Source: Mucilaginibacter auburnensis (GTDB lineage: Bacteria > Bacteroidota > Bacteroidia > Sphingobacteriales > Sphingobacteriaceae). Taken from it: a stretch of DNA of 64,000 nucleotides. Of this stretch, positions 1 through 9,903 are shown piece after piece. The notes beneath the pieces were generated by a model that was not told where the DNA came from, made no database searches, and was given only the letters and a program-made list of their open reading frames with translations. Where the stretch lies: the NCBI RefSeq assembly GCF_002797815.1, contig NZ_PGFJ01000001.1:1550001-1614000 (forward strand), read 5' to 3'. The stretch's first letter is position 1. Each line of letters opens with the position of its first letter. A program made the position numbers and the translations under genes.

Positions 1-1578
1 AATACCAACCTTCCAGGCATAGAATGCAATGTAAGCAAAACCTAAAGCTGGAACAATGTAGGAGAAGTGCAGGCCACTCATGCCGGGGATAACGTTGTTG
101 CTGCTGTCGGCTATTTTGCCTTGGAGCGGAGGAATAATGGCACCGCCCAAAATCATCATGATCAAAAACGCAGAACCCTGACTGGTATATTTACCCAAGC
201 CCGTAAGTGCCAGCGAGAAGATGGACGGCCACATAATAGAGCAGCATAAGCCCCCACTAATGAAAGCAAACGTGGCAAAGGTACCGGTTGTTAACAAGCC
301 TGCCAACATAAAAGCCACGCCTAACAAACCCATCACCATACAGGTACGCGTTGGCTTTTGCTGACCAATGTAAAATGCTACAACCAATATAGCCACACTT
401 ATGGCGTATATGTACAGGTTGCTTACGTCTTCGCCTAAACTGCCATTTACTACAAGTACAAGGGCAAAAGCCATAAAAGGCACAATAGCAGTTAATATAT
501 TTTTAGTTTGTTTTGACAGATCAAAGCTATCTATTGCTCCGGTGAACCTGCCTATCATCAAGCTGCCCCAATACAGGGAGATAAATGTTGCCACCTGCGA
601 TTCGGTAAAGCCGCCAAATTCGGGCGTATGAAGCAACGAACCTAAATTACTTTGAATGGTAACTTCAGTACCCACGTAGGTAAATATGCCTATCATTCCT
701 AATATGAGCTGCGGATATTGCATGGCACCCCAACCGGTTTTATCTTTCGCCGATGCAGAAATAGCTCTGATAAGCGTGCCTAAAATAATTAACAACGATG
801 CATACACCGGGTATTCGCTCGGTAAGCCTAACGCGTTGCTGAGCGGATCAGCTGCCAATATCATCAAAAAGGCAACCAGTAATATCAGCAAGGGTAAATT
901 TACCCTATTACTCGGCTCAATTTTCTGGTCGCTTGTTACAACGGGCAGGTCGGAAACCTTAAAAAAGATAGCCACACCTATAAATAAAGCTGCGAGTATA
1001 TAATATAGCGTGTTTATGGACGAGATCTTTACATCCGCCGCAGCTATGGCTGAAACCGCTGTTCCGAATAGTAAAAGCTTAACTGTTAATGGACCTGTGA
1101 TACCGCCAATATTATTCAGGCTGCCGGCCAAGTTTAAGCGTGTGGCACCGGTTGATGGCGGCCCTAATGCAATTACGAATGGATTTGCAGCTGTTTGTTG
1201 TAAGGAAAATCCAAGTGCGATGATAAAGAACGATAAAAGGATGAGCCCAAATGACCCCGTGTTAACCGATGGCACCATGGCCAACGCACCAACAGCTGAA
1301 ATGAGCAAGCCCACGATAATACCATTTTTGTAACCCAGTTTATTTAAAATATCAACCTTGCTGGCCTGCGATGCAAAGTATAAAATTAGCGATCCTATAA
1401 AATATCCACCATAAAAAGTAAAGTCAATTAATTGCGATTGAAACTGTGTTAAGCTGAAATGCTCTTTGCAAAATGGAATAAATATGCCGTTTGAGGCTGC
1501 CAGAAACCCCCAAAAAAAGTATACGGTTATCACCGTAAACAACGCCGATCTGTAATTTCTTGACCCGTTTTGCTCCAT
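1..1578 (-). CDS. Sugar MFS transporter, FucP/GlcP-like (C-terminus beyond window)
   Basis: The frame reads from an ATG at 1576-1578 down to base 1 without a stop, giving 526 residues with the C-terminus missing. The N-terminus (YFFWGFLAASNGIFIPF) and the following glycine-rich helix are typical of the fucose/glucose/galactose:H+ symporter branch of the major facilitator superfamily. Many hydrophobic helices and a central hydrophilic linker fit a 12-TM inner-membrane permease. The gene is divergent from the LysE-type exporter at 1756, with a 177-bp AT-rich gap between them. The substrate cannot be read from sequence; a hexose or fucose is the family expectation. Confidence 0.85.
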   Translation of the reverse strand, partial: MEQNGSRNYRSALFTVITVYFFWGFLAASNGIFIPFCKEHFSLTQFQSQLIDFTFYGGYFIGSLILYFASQASKVDILNKLGYKNGIIVGLLISAVGALAMVPSVNTGSFGLILLSFFIIALGFSLQQTAANPFVIALGPPSTGATRLNLAGSLNNIGGITGPLTVKLLLFGTAVSAIAAADVKISSINTLYYILAALFIGVAIFFKVSDLPVVTSDQKIEPSNRVNLPLLILLVAFLMILAADPLSNALGLPSEYPVYASLLIILGTLIRAISASAKDKTGWGAMQYPQLILGMIGIFTYVGTEVTIQSNLGSLLHTPEFGGFTESQVATFISLYWGSLMIGRFTGAIDSFDLSKQTKNILTAIVPFMAFALVLVVNGSLGEDVSNLYIYAISVAILVVAFYIGQQKPTRTCMVMGLLGVAFMLAGLLTTGTFATFAFISGGLCCSIMWPSIFSLALTGLGKYTSQGSAFLIMMILGGAIIPPLQGKIADSSNNVIPGMSGLHFSYIVPALGFAYIAFYAWKVGI

Positions 1579-1755
1579 ATTGCTTAATAATTATCAAGGG
1601 TTTTAAACACTAACATAAGCCATTTTTGTTAAATAACAGTACCATTTTTAATATTACAGATATTAGTTGGCGCACAAGTGTTATTTAAGTTTGGTTGTTT
1701 ATGATATAACCATGATATTCGCATACTTCAAAATAGAACCTAAGGCTACTTTTAA

Positions 1756-2463
1756 ATGATAGAGGCTGTTATTTCGGGGATTGGGATTGGAATTGTGTTG
1801 ACGTTTTTAACCGGCCCGGTTTTTTTTGCATTGATTAAAACCAGTATTGAGCGTGGTTTTCACGCAGGCATATACATGGCTCTGGGTGTGGTATGCAGTG
1901 ATATTGTGTTTGTAGGAGCCATTTTGTTCGGCTCACAATTATTCGATGTCTCCACTCAAACCAAAACTATTGCCGGTGTAGTAGGCAGTATTATATTATT
2001 TGTGGTAGGTGTGCGCTACATCATTAAAAAGGTAAAACTCAACTATAATAACGACCAGCCCACAGGTATTAAGCGCTACGGATACTTTTTAAAAGGCTTC
2101 CTGATGTGCATTTTTAACCCTACGCTGTTGTTCCATTGGATAACCGTTATAGGTACAGCAAGCACCATTTACCGAGCTGACGATACTAACCGTACAGTTA
2201 AAATAGCGGTAATGTTTTTAACGGTTTTAATTGTGCAATTTGGTTTAGACACTACCAAGGCATTCTATGCTAATAAATTAAGGGCTAAAGTATCTGCTAA
2301 GCTGGTACACCGTTTAAACCAGGTGGCAGGTGTTGCGCTGATCATCGCTTCGCTGGTGTTGATGGATAAACTGGTTACACATTATTTCTTTGCGGAACCT
2401 ACCGCTAAGGTGGAGGGAAAGCCTGCTACAAAAAGCACTATGGCCAATCTGATCAGGCTTTAA
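1756..2463 (+). CDS. LysE/RhtB family transporter
   Basis: The 235-residue protein opens with the family signature region GIGIGIVLTFLTGPVFFALI, followed by about six hydrophobic segments over residues 5-210 and a short polar tail. LysE/RhtB proteins are inner-membrane exporters of amino acids or related small molecules; the substrate here is unknown. The ATG at 1756 directly follows an AT-rich segment without a clear Shine-Dalgarno sequence. A DUF2071 gene follows after 34 nt in the same direction, so the two may be co-transcribed. Confidence 0.85.
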   Translation: MIEAVISGIGIGIVLTFLTGPVFFALIKTSIERGFHAGIYMALGVVCSDIVFVGAILFGSQLFDVSTQTKTIAGVVGSIILFVVGVRYIIKKVKLNYNNDQPTGIKRYGYFLKGFLMCIFNPTLLFHWITVIGTASTIYRADDTNRTVKIAVMFLTVLIVQFGLDTTKAFYANKLRAKVSAKLVHRLNQVAGVALIIASLVLMDKLVTHYFFAEPTAKVEGKPATKSTMANLIRL

Positions 2464-2497
2464 GTCCTTAGATTCAACAGTTCTATTTTTATTTTAC

Positions 2498-3223
2498 ATG
2501 CCTGCAAAAACGTTCCTTACAGCCAACTGGCTCAACTTACTCATGCTGAATTATGAGGTTGATGCCGAAGTTTTAAAGCCCTATATCCCTGCCGGAACAG
2601 AGCTCGACTTGTGGCAGGGCAAAGCTTTGGTAAGCATGGTGGGTTTTTTATTCCATGACACCCGTGTGCTGGGCGTACGTTGGCCAATGCATACCAATTT
2701 TGAAGAAGTTAATCTTCGCTTTTATGTGCGCTATTTTGACGGAAATGTTTGGAAGCGGGGTGCAGTTTTTATTAGCGAAATAGTTCCTAAACCTGCCATT
2801 GCCATAATAGCCAATAATTTATATCGCGAACACTACCGCGCCTTACCTATGCGCCATTCCATTACACCAACGGTTAATAATTCTGCCCAATATTTATACG
2901 AGTGGAAGTTGAACGGACGGTGGAATAAACTCGGAGCTACGATAGCAAATGAAGTAAACGATATTGAATCGGGTAGTGCCGAGGAATTCATTTTGGAACA
3001 TTATTGGGGCTACAACATCTGGGATGAGAAAACTACCATGCAGTATCAGGTGGAGCATGTTAGCTGGCAAACCCGCCAGGTTATTGACCAGGTTTTTGAT
3101 GCCGATGTAGCCGCTTTGTATGGTGACGCTTTTGTGCCTTATTTAACCGTTCAGCCTTATTCTGCGTTTTTTGCCAATGGCTCTGCTATTGGGGTGAGAA
3201 TGGGTGAGAAGATAAGGGTATGA
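2498..3223 (+). CDS. DUF2071 / YqjF-like protein
   Basis: The 241-residue soluble protein matches the DUF2071 (YqjF) pattern: an N-terminal FLTANWLNLLMLNYEV segment, then LKPYIPAGTELD, then a W-rich middle with VNLRFYVRY and a C-terminal PYSAFFANGSAIGVR. Family members belong to the acetoacetate-decarboxylase-like fold group and have no firmly established reaction. It lies 34 nt after the LysE-type gene and is convergent with pabB (6 nt between the stops), leaving no room for a separate terminator. Function is not predicted. Confidence 0.8.
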   Translation: MPAKTFLTANWLNLLMLNYEVDAEVLKPYIPAGTELDLWQGKALVSMVGFLFHDTRVLGVRWPMHTNFEEVNLRFYVRYFDGNVWKRGAVFISEIVPKPAIAIIANNLYREHYRALPMRHSITPTVNNSAQYLYEWKLNGRWNKLGATIANEVNDIESGSAEEFILEHYWGYNIWDEKTTMQYQVEHVSWQTRQVIDQVFDADVAALYGDAFVPYLTVQPYSAFFANGSAIGVRMGEKIRV

Positions 3224-3229
3224 TGCACT

Positions 3230-4492
3230 TTAGTCATTCCCCAAAACCTCTAAAACAGCTTTAGCTTTTAATAAACATTCCTGATATTCCTGTTTTGCAT
3301 CCGCATGATAAGTAATAGCGCTGCCTGCTTGAAAAGATAAATAGCCCGAATCGGCATTGTAAAGCAACGTGCGTATCACTACATTAAAGTCAAAATCATT
3401 ATCCGGACTAAAATAGCCTATAGCGCCCGAGTACAATCCTCGTTCGGTGCGTTCGTATTGCTCCATCAACTGCATGGCGCGTATTTTAGGTGCACCGGTC
3501 ATGCTACCCATTGGGAAGGTGTTACGTACAGCCTCAACCGCAGATACCGCAGGGTCAAGTTCGCAAACCACCGTTGATATCATTTGATGCACCTGTTGGA
3601 AGCTGTAAATGCCAAACAGTTCTTTCGTTTTTACAGTGCCCTGCTTGGCCGATCTGGTAAGATCATTTCGCACCAGGTCAACAATCATTACATTTTCCTG
3701 CTGTTCTTTGGTGTGGTTGCGTAAAGTATGCTTTAAAGCTTCATCTTCTTCTGCGTTCTTGCCTCTTGGCGCTGTACCCTTGATGGGTTGAGAGATGAGT
3801 TTGTTGTCACGTTTCGCTAAAAAACGCTCCGGCGATGCGCATAAAGCATAGGTGTTATGCCACTTGTAAAATGCAGCAAATGGTTTTGGCGATGTTCTGT
3901 TAAGTTCAGCAAATACAGCTGCCGGGTCAATCTTAACTTCCTCAGCGTAAAATTCCTGGCAAAAATTGGTTACATAAATGTCGCCGCGGGTAATATGTTC
4001 TTTTATTTTGTTGGCAGTATCAATATACTGTTGTTTACTAAAACGCTGGTTAAGGCTTATCTGTCCAGCAGGCGGCTTTATCTCAATTTGCTGCTCAATG
4101 GCAATCAATATATGGTCAGCATTATCTGATAATATTTCAACCTCATTGCCTCTAACCATTATCAAATGCAAAGGAGCAAAGAAGTGCAGATCAGGTAATT
4201 CAATCTGGTCGGGATTAGCAGAAAATACATCCTCCACTTCATTTTTAAGATCGTAACTAAAAAAGCCTGTGATCCAGCCCGGGTGAGCTTCACGGAACGT
4301 TGCCAACTGTTCAAAAGCCGACCCTGCATTGGCGGTTAACTGATCTTTAGCGCCCGCGGCTATTAACAAATCGAATTTACTGTAAGCGTCTTTAAAATTA
4401 TTGGAGTCGAGGTAGCAGGCTACATCAAAAGTTGCGGCCCATTGTAGCGCTTTATGTTTAAAAGTTACGGTATCGGTTAACAGCTTTACCAC
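3230..4492 (-). CDS. pabB: Aminodeoxychorismate synthase component I (PabB-type)
   Basis: The 420-residue protein belongs to the chorismate-utilising TrpE/PabB family. Visible motifs are SQPIKGTAPRG, IVDLVRNDLTR and FPMGSMTGAPKIRAMQLM near residues 230-340, and a C-terminal AGSAITYHADAKQEYQECL. The conserved PIKGT favours PabB over anthranilate synthase (where PIAGT is usual). With PabA it converts chorismate to 4-amino-4-deoxychorismate for folate; no pabA lies in this window, but a class IV aminotransferase that may act as PabC lies at 15955. The start is GTG (4490-4492); no ATG occurs nearby. It is separated from upstream purA by a strong terminator. Confidence 0.85.
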   Translation of the reverse strand: MVKLLTDTVTFKHKALQWAATFDVACYLDSNNFKDAYSKFDLLIAAGAKDQLTANAGSAFEQLATFREAHPGWITGFFSYDLKNEVEDVFSANPDQIELPDLHFFAPLHLIMVRGNEVEILSDNADHILIAIEQQIEIKPPAGQISLNQRFSKQQYIDTANKIKEHITRGDIYVTNFCQEFYAEEVKIDPAAVFAELNRTSPKPFAAFYKWHNTYALCASPERFLAKRDNKLISQPIKGTAPRGKNAEEDEALKHTLRNHTKEQQENVMIVDLVRNDLTRSAKQGTVKTKELFGIYSFQQVHQMISTVVCELDPAVSAVEAVRNTFPMGSMTGAPKIRAMQLMEQYERTERGLYSGAIGYFSPDNDFDFNVVIRTLLYNADSGYLSFQAGSAITYHADAKQEYQECLLKAKAVLEVLGND

Positions 4493-4506
4493 TGTGTAAA
4501 AATAAG

Positions 4507-4530
4507 AAAGCCTCCCGAAAAGGAGGCTTT
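4507..4530 (-). terminator. Rho-independent terminator after purA
   Basis: A perfect 9-bp stem (AAAGCCTCC / GGAGGCTTT) with a 6-nt loop lies directly beyond the purA stop on the minus strand and is flanked by A/T runs. It ends purA transcription ahead of pabB, implying that pabB has its own promoter within about 15 nt or is read through. Confidence 0.8.
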
Positions 4531-4533
4531 TTA

Positions 4534-5826
<1,293 letters not shown>

Positions 5827-5841
5827 TTATATTAAAGGTCG

Positions 5842-5849
5842 CAAAGTTA
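5842..5849 (-). promoter_or_regulatory. Candidate -7 box of purA
   Basis: On the minus strand the sequence is TAACTTTG, an exact match to the Bacteroidota -7 consensus TAnnTTTG, 30 nt before the purA ATG and overlapping the fur stop codon. The -33 element is not obvious. Confidence 0.45.
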
Positions 5850-6314
5850 ATTTTTTCTGTCACAGAAACCTTCTCTTAATTTCACACAATTTCCATAAAG
5901 ATTTAAAGAGTGGTGTTTGATCTCAAATTTAAGCAGGTCGCCCATCATACTTTGTATTTGCTGAATGCGCGGATCGCAAAATTCAACCACTTTTCCACAA
6001 TCTATACAAATTATGTGATCGTGCTGGCGGTAGCCGTATGATTTTTCAAACTGCGCCATGTTTTTACCGAACTGATGTTTGGTAACCAAGTCGCATGACA
6101 CCAATAACTCTAACGTATTGTATACAGTAGCGCGGCTAACGCGATACTTCTTATTTTTCATATGGATATACAGCGATTCCACATCAAAGTGATCATTACG
6201 CGAGTATATCTCTTCTAAAATAGCAAAGCGCTCAGGCGTTTTACGCAAACTTTTATTTTCAAGGTAAGCCTCAAAAATTTTTTTCACCATTGCTATGGTT
6301 TCCTGTTGGGGCAT
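5847..6314 (-). CDS. Fur family transcriptional regulator
   Basis: The 155-residue protein has an N-terminal winged-helix ([13 protein letters not shown] ... [14 protein letters not shown], residues 20-75) and the C-terminal metal-binding dimerisation domain beginning [15 protein letters not shown]. The first CxxC of the structural zinc site is intact. The second is not a CxxC: it reads [10 protein letters not shown], with eight residues between the cysteines' flanks, so zinc binding at that site may differ. Whether it senses iron, zinc or peroxide cannot be told. It sits between relA and purA and has a good promoter candidate just upstream. Confidence 0.88.
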   Translation of the reverse strand: MPQQETIAMVKKIFEAYLENKSLRKTPERFAILEEIYSRNDHFDVESLYIHMKNKKYRVSRATVYNTLELLVSCDLVTKHQFGKNMAQFEKSYGYRQHDHIICIDCGKVVEFCDPRIQQIQSMMGDLLKFEIKHHSLNLYGNCVKLREGFCDRKN

Positions 6315-6331
6315 AGTGTTTTATTAAAAGG

Positions 6332-6358
6332 CAAAGTTATTATTTTTATTAGATACAA
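6332..6358 (-). promoter_or_regulatory. Candidate promoter of fur
   Basis: Minus-strand TTG, a 16-nt spacer and TAACTTTG (6332-6339) resemble the Bacteroidota -33/-7 promoter. The box lies 17 nt before the fur ATG. The spacer is slightly shorter than usual. Confidence 0.5.
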
Positions 6359-6438
6359 GAGTTAAGAAGCAAGAATTAAGAGGATGCGATTGCATTTATA
6401 GCCTACAACAATCCTAATTCTTGTTTCTTAACTCTTGT
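6355..6438. repeat. Intergenic inverted repeat between relA and fur
   Basis: The arms at 6355-6385 and 6411-6438 are nearly complementary: the left arm begins ACAAGAGTTAAGAAGCAAG and the right arm ends in its complement, with one substitution and a short indel. The loop is about 25 nt. It begins 7 nt after the relA stop on the minus strand and could stop relA transcripts, but it also looks like a dispersed palindromic repeat. The fur promoter candidate overlaps its edge. Confidence 0.7.
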
Positions 6439-6445
6439 TTCTTTC

Positions 6446-8668
6446 TCAAGATGCTTTCTCAATGGCGGTATCGAACCTACTAACCGTAGTAACACCGCTA
6501 ACCAGTTTTAGCCTTTTTATGAGGTTGTCCAAATGTTCAGTATCATTAACATAAACCATTATAGAACCTTCAAAAATTCCGTTATCACTGTCAACGGTTA
6601 TGGAGCGCATATTCACTTTAAAGTCGTTTGATATAACGGTGGTGATCTTGTTGATCAAACCCACATCATCAATGCCGGTTATACGCAAGCCGGTTAAGAA
6701 TGCCAGTTCCTGTTGATTGGTCCAACGTGCTTTTACAATGCGGTAGCCATAGTTTGCCATTAGCTTAGCCGCGTTAGGGCAGTTGGTTCGGTGTATTTTT
6801 ATGCCATCGCTTACCGTTATAAAGCCAAAAACGTCATCGCCGGGAATAGGATTGCAGCAGGCAGCTAACTTGTAGTCTATCTTCTGCATATCCTCGCCAA
6901 TAAGCAGCATGTCACTGTCTTTGGCTTTTATGTTTTTAAGTAAGTTATGTACTTGTTCAGTATCTATTTTTTCCTGCGGTTTGTTCTCAACTACTTTTTC
7001 AGATTGCTGATATTCGCGCAGGTCTTTGATGTCGATCAGGCCTTTTGCTACATTGAAAAACAGATCCTGCGTTGATAACAATTTAAAGTAAAAACTCAGT
7101 TTATGCAGGTTCTCAGAGTTGTAAGTTATTTTGAGCGTTTTCATTTTTCGCTCTAAAATCTCTTTGCCATCTTCTGCAACTTTACGTTTTTCTTCTTTTA
7201 ACGCCGATTTGATTTTCGACTTCGCTTTAGCAGTAACTACAAAGTTCAGCCAATCTTCCTTCGGTACCTGTTTGTTGGAAGTGATAATCTCTACCTGGTC
7301 GCCGTTTTGCAACTTATAGCTTAATGGAACCAGCTTATGATTCACTTTGGCGCCTATACAACTGGCCCCTACATCGGTATGTATCTCAAAAGCAAAATCA
7401 AGAGCGGTAGCATTTAATGGAAGCTGAATTAAGGCGCCTTTGGGCGTAAAAATGAATATTTCATCAGAGAAAAGGTTCATTTTAAAGTCGTCCAAAAATT
7501 CCAGCGCATTAGCATCCGGATTCTTAAGCATCTCGCGCACTTTGCTCACCCATTGGTCAAGCCCGCTGTCTGTTGAAGCTTCTTTGTATTTCCAATGCGC
7601 AGCAAAGCCTTTCTCGGCAATTTCATTCATGCGCTTAGTGCGTATTTGAACCTCCACCCACTGTCCGCGTGGGCCCATTACAGTAGTGTGTAATGATTCA
7701 TAACCATTTGCCTTAGGCGATGATATCCAATCGCGTAACCTGTCGGGATTCGGCCTGTACAAGTCTGTTATAATGGAATACGCCTTCCAGCAGTCGGCTT
7801 TTTCATGTTCGGGCGCACTGTCTAAGATGATCCTGATGGCAAAAAGGTCATACACTTCTTCAAATGGAACCGCCTTTTTCTTCATCTTATTCCATATAGA
7901 ATGGATAGACTTTGGTCTGCCAAAAACATCACCATGCAGGCCCTGACTTTCCAGCATCTTATTTACCGGCTCAATAAAGTCCTTAATAAATTTTTCGCGT
8001 TCGGCCTTTTTTTCGTTAAGCTTGTTTTTAATAAACTGATAGGTTTCGCGCTCCATGTATTTCATGGAAAGGTCTTCCAGTTCAGATTTTATAGCATATA
8101 AACCCAAACGGTGTGCCAGCGGAGCATACAGATAAATGGTCTCTGATGATAGTTTTAGCTGCTTATCCCGCGGCATAAACTCCATGGTACGCATATTGTG
8201 CAACCTGTCGGCCAGTTTAATAAGGATCACCCGCACATCATCTGCCAGCGTAAGCAGCATCTTACGGAAGTTCTCCGCCTGCAGGCTGCTATTGGTATCA
8301 AAAACGCCCGATATTTTGGTGAGGCCGTCAATAATTTTGGCTACCTTTTTACCAAACTCGTTTTCAATCTCATCAAGCGTAATATCTGTATCCTCAACAA
8401 CATCATGCAATAAAGCGCATACAATTGATGTTGTGCCAAGGCCAATCTCTTCAGCGGCTATCTGGGCAACTGCAATAGGGTGATATATATAAGGCTCGCC
8501 GCTTTTGCGGCGCATATCTTTATGGCTTTCAAGCGCCATATCAAAAGCCTTGCGTATCATGCGTTTATCGCCTTTTTGCAAGGTAGACTTACTGGCGCGC
8601 AGCAATGCGCGATATCTTTTCAATATCTCGGTTTTCTCTGCTTCAATATCTATCACTAACTCTTTCAT
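6446..8668 (-). CDS. relA: Bifunctional (p)ppGpp synthetase/hydrolase, RelA/SpoT family
   Basis: The 740-residue protein has, in order, an HD hydrolase domain (H63; LLHDVVEDT at about 87-95), a synthetase domain (GRPKSIHSIW; LRDWISSPKANGYESLHTTV; EVQIRTKRM), a TGS domain (IFIFTPKGALIQLP) and a C-terminal zinc-finger/ACT region ending in an ACT repeat. Intact HD and synthetase motifs suggest it both makes and degrades (p)ppGpp. I chose the ATG at 8666-8668: an upstream in-frame TTG at 8734 coincides with the likely -33 promoter element, and the extra 22 residues look non-coding. Confidence 0.95.
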   Translation of the reverse strand: MKELVIDIEAEKTEILKRYRALLRASKSTLQKGDKRMIRKAFDMALESHKDMRRKSGEPYIYHPIAVAQIAAEEIGLGTTSIVCALLHDVVEDTDITLDEIENEFGKKVAKIIDGLTKISGVFDTNSSLQAENFRKMLLTLADDVRVILIKLADRLHNMRTMEFMPRDKQLKLSSETIYLYAPLAHRLGLYAIKSELEDLSMKYMERETYQFIKNKLNEKKAEREKFIKDFIEPVNKMLESQGLHGDVFGRPKSIHSIWNKMKKKAVPFEEVYDLFAIRIILDSAPEHEKADCWKAYSIITDLYRPNPDRLRDWISSPKANGYESLHTTVMGPRGQWVEVQIRTKRMNEIAEKGFAAHWKYKEASTDSGLDQWVSKVREMLKNPDANALEFLDDFKMNLFSDEIFIFTPKGALIQLPLNATALDFAFEIHTDVGASCIGAKVNHKLVPLSYKLQNGDQVEIITSNKQVPKEDWLNFVVTAKAKSKIKSALKEEKRKVAEDGKEILERKMKTLKITYNSENLHKLSFYFKLLSTQDLFFNVAKGLIDIKDLREYQQSEKVVENKPQEKIDTEQVHNLLKNIKAKDSDMLLIGEDMQKIDYKLAACCNPIPGDDVFGFITVSDGIKIHRTNCPNAAKLMANYGYRIVKARWTNQQELAFLTGLRITGIDDVGLINKITTVISNDFKVNMRSITVDSDNGIFEGSIMVYVNDTEHLDNLIKRLKLVSGVTTVSRFDTAIEKAS

Positions 8669-8704
8669 ATTCCGGGTATTGATTTTATTATAATGGCCTT
8701 GTAA

Positions 8705-8734
8705 CAAATAATTTATTTGCCTTACTTTATACAA
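8705..8734 (-). promoter_or_regulatory. Candidate promoter of relA
   Basis: Minus-strand TTG (8732-8734), exactly 19 nt, then ATTATTTG (8705-8712), close to the Bacteroidota TTTG-N19-TAnnTTTG pattern. It lies 36 nt before the ATG at 8668 and rules out the longer relA reading. Confidence 0.5.
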
Positions 8735-8752
8735 TAGACAAAAAAAATGCTT

Positions 8753-8760
8753 TAATTTTG
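8753..8760 (+). promoter_or_regulatory. Candidate -7 box of the DUF4294 gene
   Basis: TAATTTTG matches TAnnTTTG exactly and lies 15 nt before the ATG at 8776. An alternative TTG start at 8758 falls inside this box, supporting the later start. Confidence 0.5.
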
Positions 8761-8775
8761 TTTATAGGTAAAAAT

Positions 8776-9390
8776 ATGAAATTTATTGGTCTTATACTAC
8801 TTTGCTGCTGCCTCAGTTGTGCTGTTTTAGCGCAGAATAAGACTGTTCCATCTCCTGCCGTTGGTAAAAATGACACTATCAAGACCTACTCAATTGAGTA
8901 TGAGGGTGAACGCATTCCGTGGATAGTTGCTCCTGAAGTTGATATTGTTGACATGCGTATTTTTAGAACGCAGGCCGACAGAGATGCTTACCGCCGTTTG
9001 AAATACAATGTTTACAAAGTAATACCTTACGCACATTTTGCAGGTGAGCGTTACAGACAACTGGAACGCGATTTAGCGATGACCGGTGACAAGAAAAAGC
9101 AGAAAGCCCTGGTTAAAGCATGTGAGACGCAAATAAAAGACATGTTTAAACGCGAAATTGAAAATTTGACCGTTACTCAAGGTGAGATACTGATCAAATT
9201 GATTGACCGAGAAACAAATAATACAACATTTGACCTGGTTAAGGAGCTAAAGGGTGGGTTCAATGCCTTTTTACTACAATCAGCCGCCCGTATTTTTGGG
9301 CACAACCTGAAGAAAGAATACGACAGAGACGAGGAACGCGATATAGAGTATATACTGCAGCAGGCAGGATACGATTCGTACAGATACTAA
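8776..9390 (+). CDS. DUF4294 family secreted protein
   Basis: The 204-residue protein has a signal peptide (hydrophobic LILLCCCLSCAVLA followed by QN) and a conserved charged body with RIPWIVAPEVDIVD, NVYKVIPYA, LIKLIDRETNNTTFDLVKELKGGFNAFLLQSAARIFGHNLKKEY, consistent with DUF4294, a Bacteroidota-specific family of unknown function. It is divergent from relA and followed after 3 nt by a glutathione peroxidase and then bshB1, so these three may form one transcript. No catalytic motif is evident. Confidence 0.82.
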   Translation: MKFIGLILLCCCLSCAVLAQNKTVPSPAVGKNDTIKTYSIEYEGERIPWIVAPEVDIVDMRIFRTQADRDAYRRLKYNVYKVIPYAHFAGERYRQLERDLAMTGDKKKQKALVKACETQIKDMFKREIENLTVTQGEILIKLIDRETNNTTFDLVKELKGGFNAFLLQSAARIFGHNLKKEYDRDEERDIEYILQQAGYDSYRY

Positions 9391-9393
9391 ATA

Positions 9394-9891
9394 ATGACTG
9401 ACAATACCATTTACCGGTTTAACGTACCCTTGTTAAACGGACTGGAAAAAAGCCTCAGCGCTTACCAAAATAAAGTACTTTTAATAGTAAATACTGCTTC
9501 GCAATGTGGTTTAACGCCACAAATGGAAGACCTTGTTGAATTAAAGAAAGAATTTGAGGGCTTGGATTTTGAAATTCTGGCTTTCCCTTCAAATGATTTC
9601 GGCGGACAAGAGCCGTTAGAAGGTGAGGGCATCATTCAGTTTTGTGAGAATTACGGTGCCAACTTTCATACGTTTGATAAGATCAGGGTAAGAGGGCCGT
9701 ATGCGCATCCGCTCTACCAATTTCTGGCAGATAAAAAGCAAAACGGCAAGCTATCATCCAAGCCCCGGTGGAATTTTCATAAGTTCTTAATAGACAGGCA
9801 TGGTTATGTGGTTGACTTTTTTTACCCGTTCACCAAACCAACTTCATCAAAAATTAAAAAACGGATAAGCCGTCTACTCAACGAAATTTAA
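9394..9891 (+). CDS. Glutathione peroxidase family protein
   Basis: The 165-residue thioredoxin-fold protein has the expected catalytic tetrad: Cys38 in NTASQCGLT, Gln72 in FPSNDFGGQEP, and Trp126/Asn127 in PRWNFHKFLI. It uses cysteine rather than selenocysteine, and so probably draws electrons from thioredoxin or a bacillithiol system rather than glutathione. It has no signal peptide and is predicted cytosolic. The neighbouring bshB1 (12 nt downstream) makes a link to bacillithiol-based redox defence plausible, though that is inference. Confidence 0.9.
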   Translation: MTDNTIYRFNVPLLNGLEKSLSAYQNKVLLIVNTASQCGLTPQMEDLVELKKEFEGLDFEILAFPSNDFGGQEPLEGEGIIQFCENYGANFHTFDKIRVRGPYAHPLYQFLADKKQNGKLSSKPRWNFHKFLIDRHGYVVDFFYPFTKPTSSKIKKRISRLLNEI

Positions 9892-9903
9892 CATACATCT
9901 ACC

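Noticed and set aside
8669..8734. Longer relA start (22 extra codons from a TTG)
   Set aside because: The TTG coincides with the -33 element of the likely promoter and the added residues are not conserved-looking.
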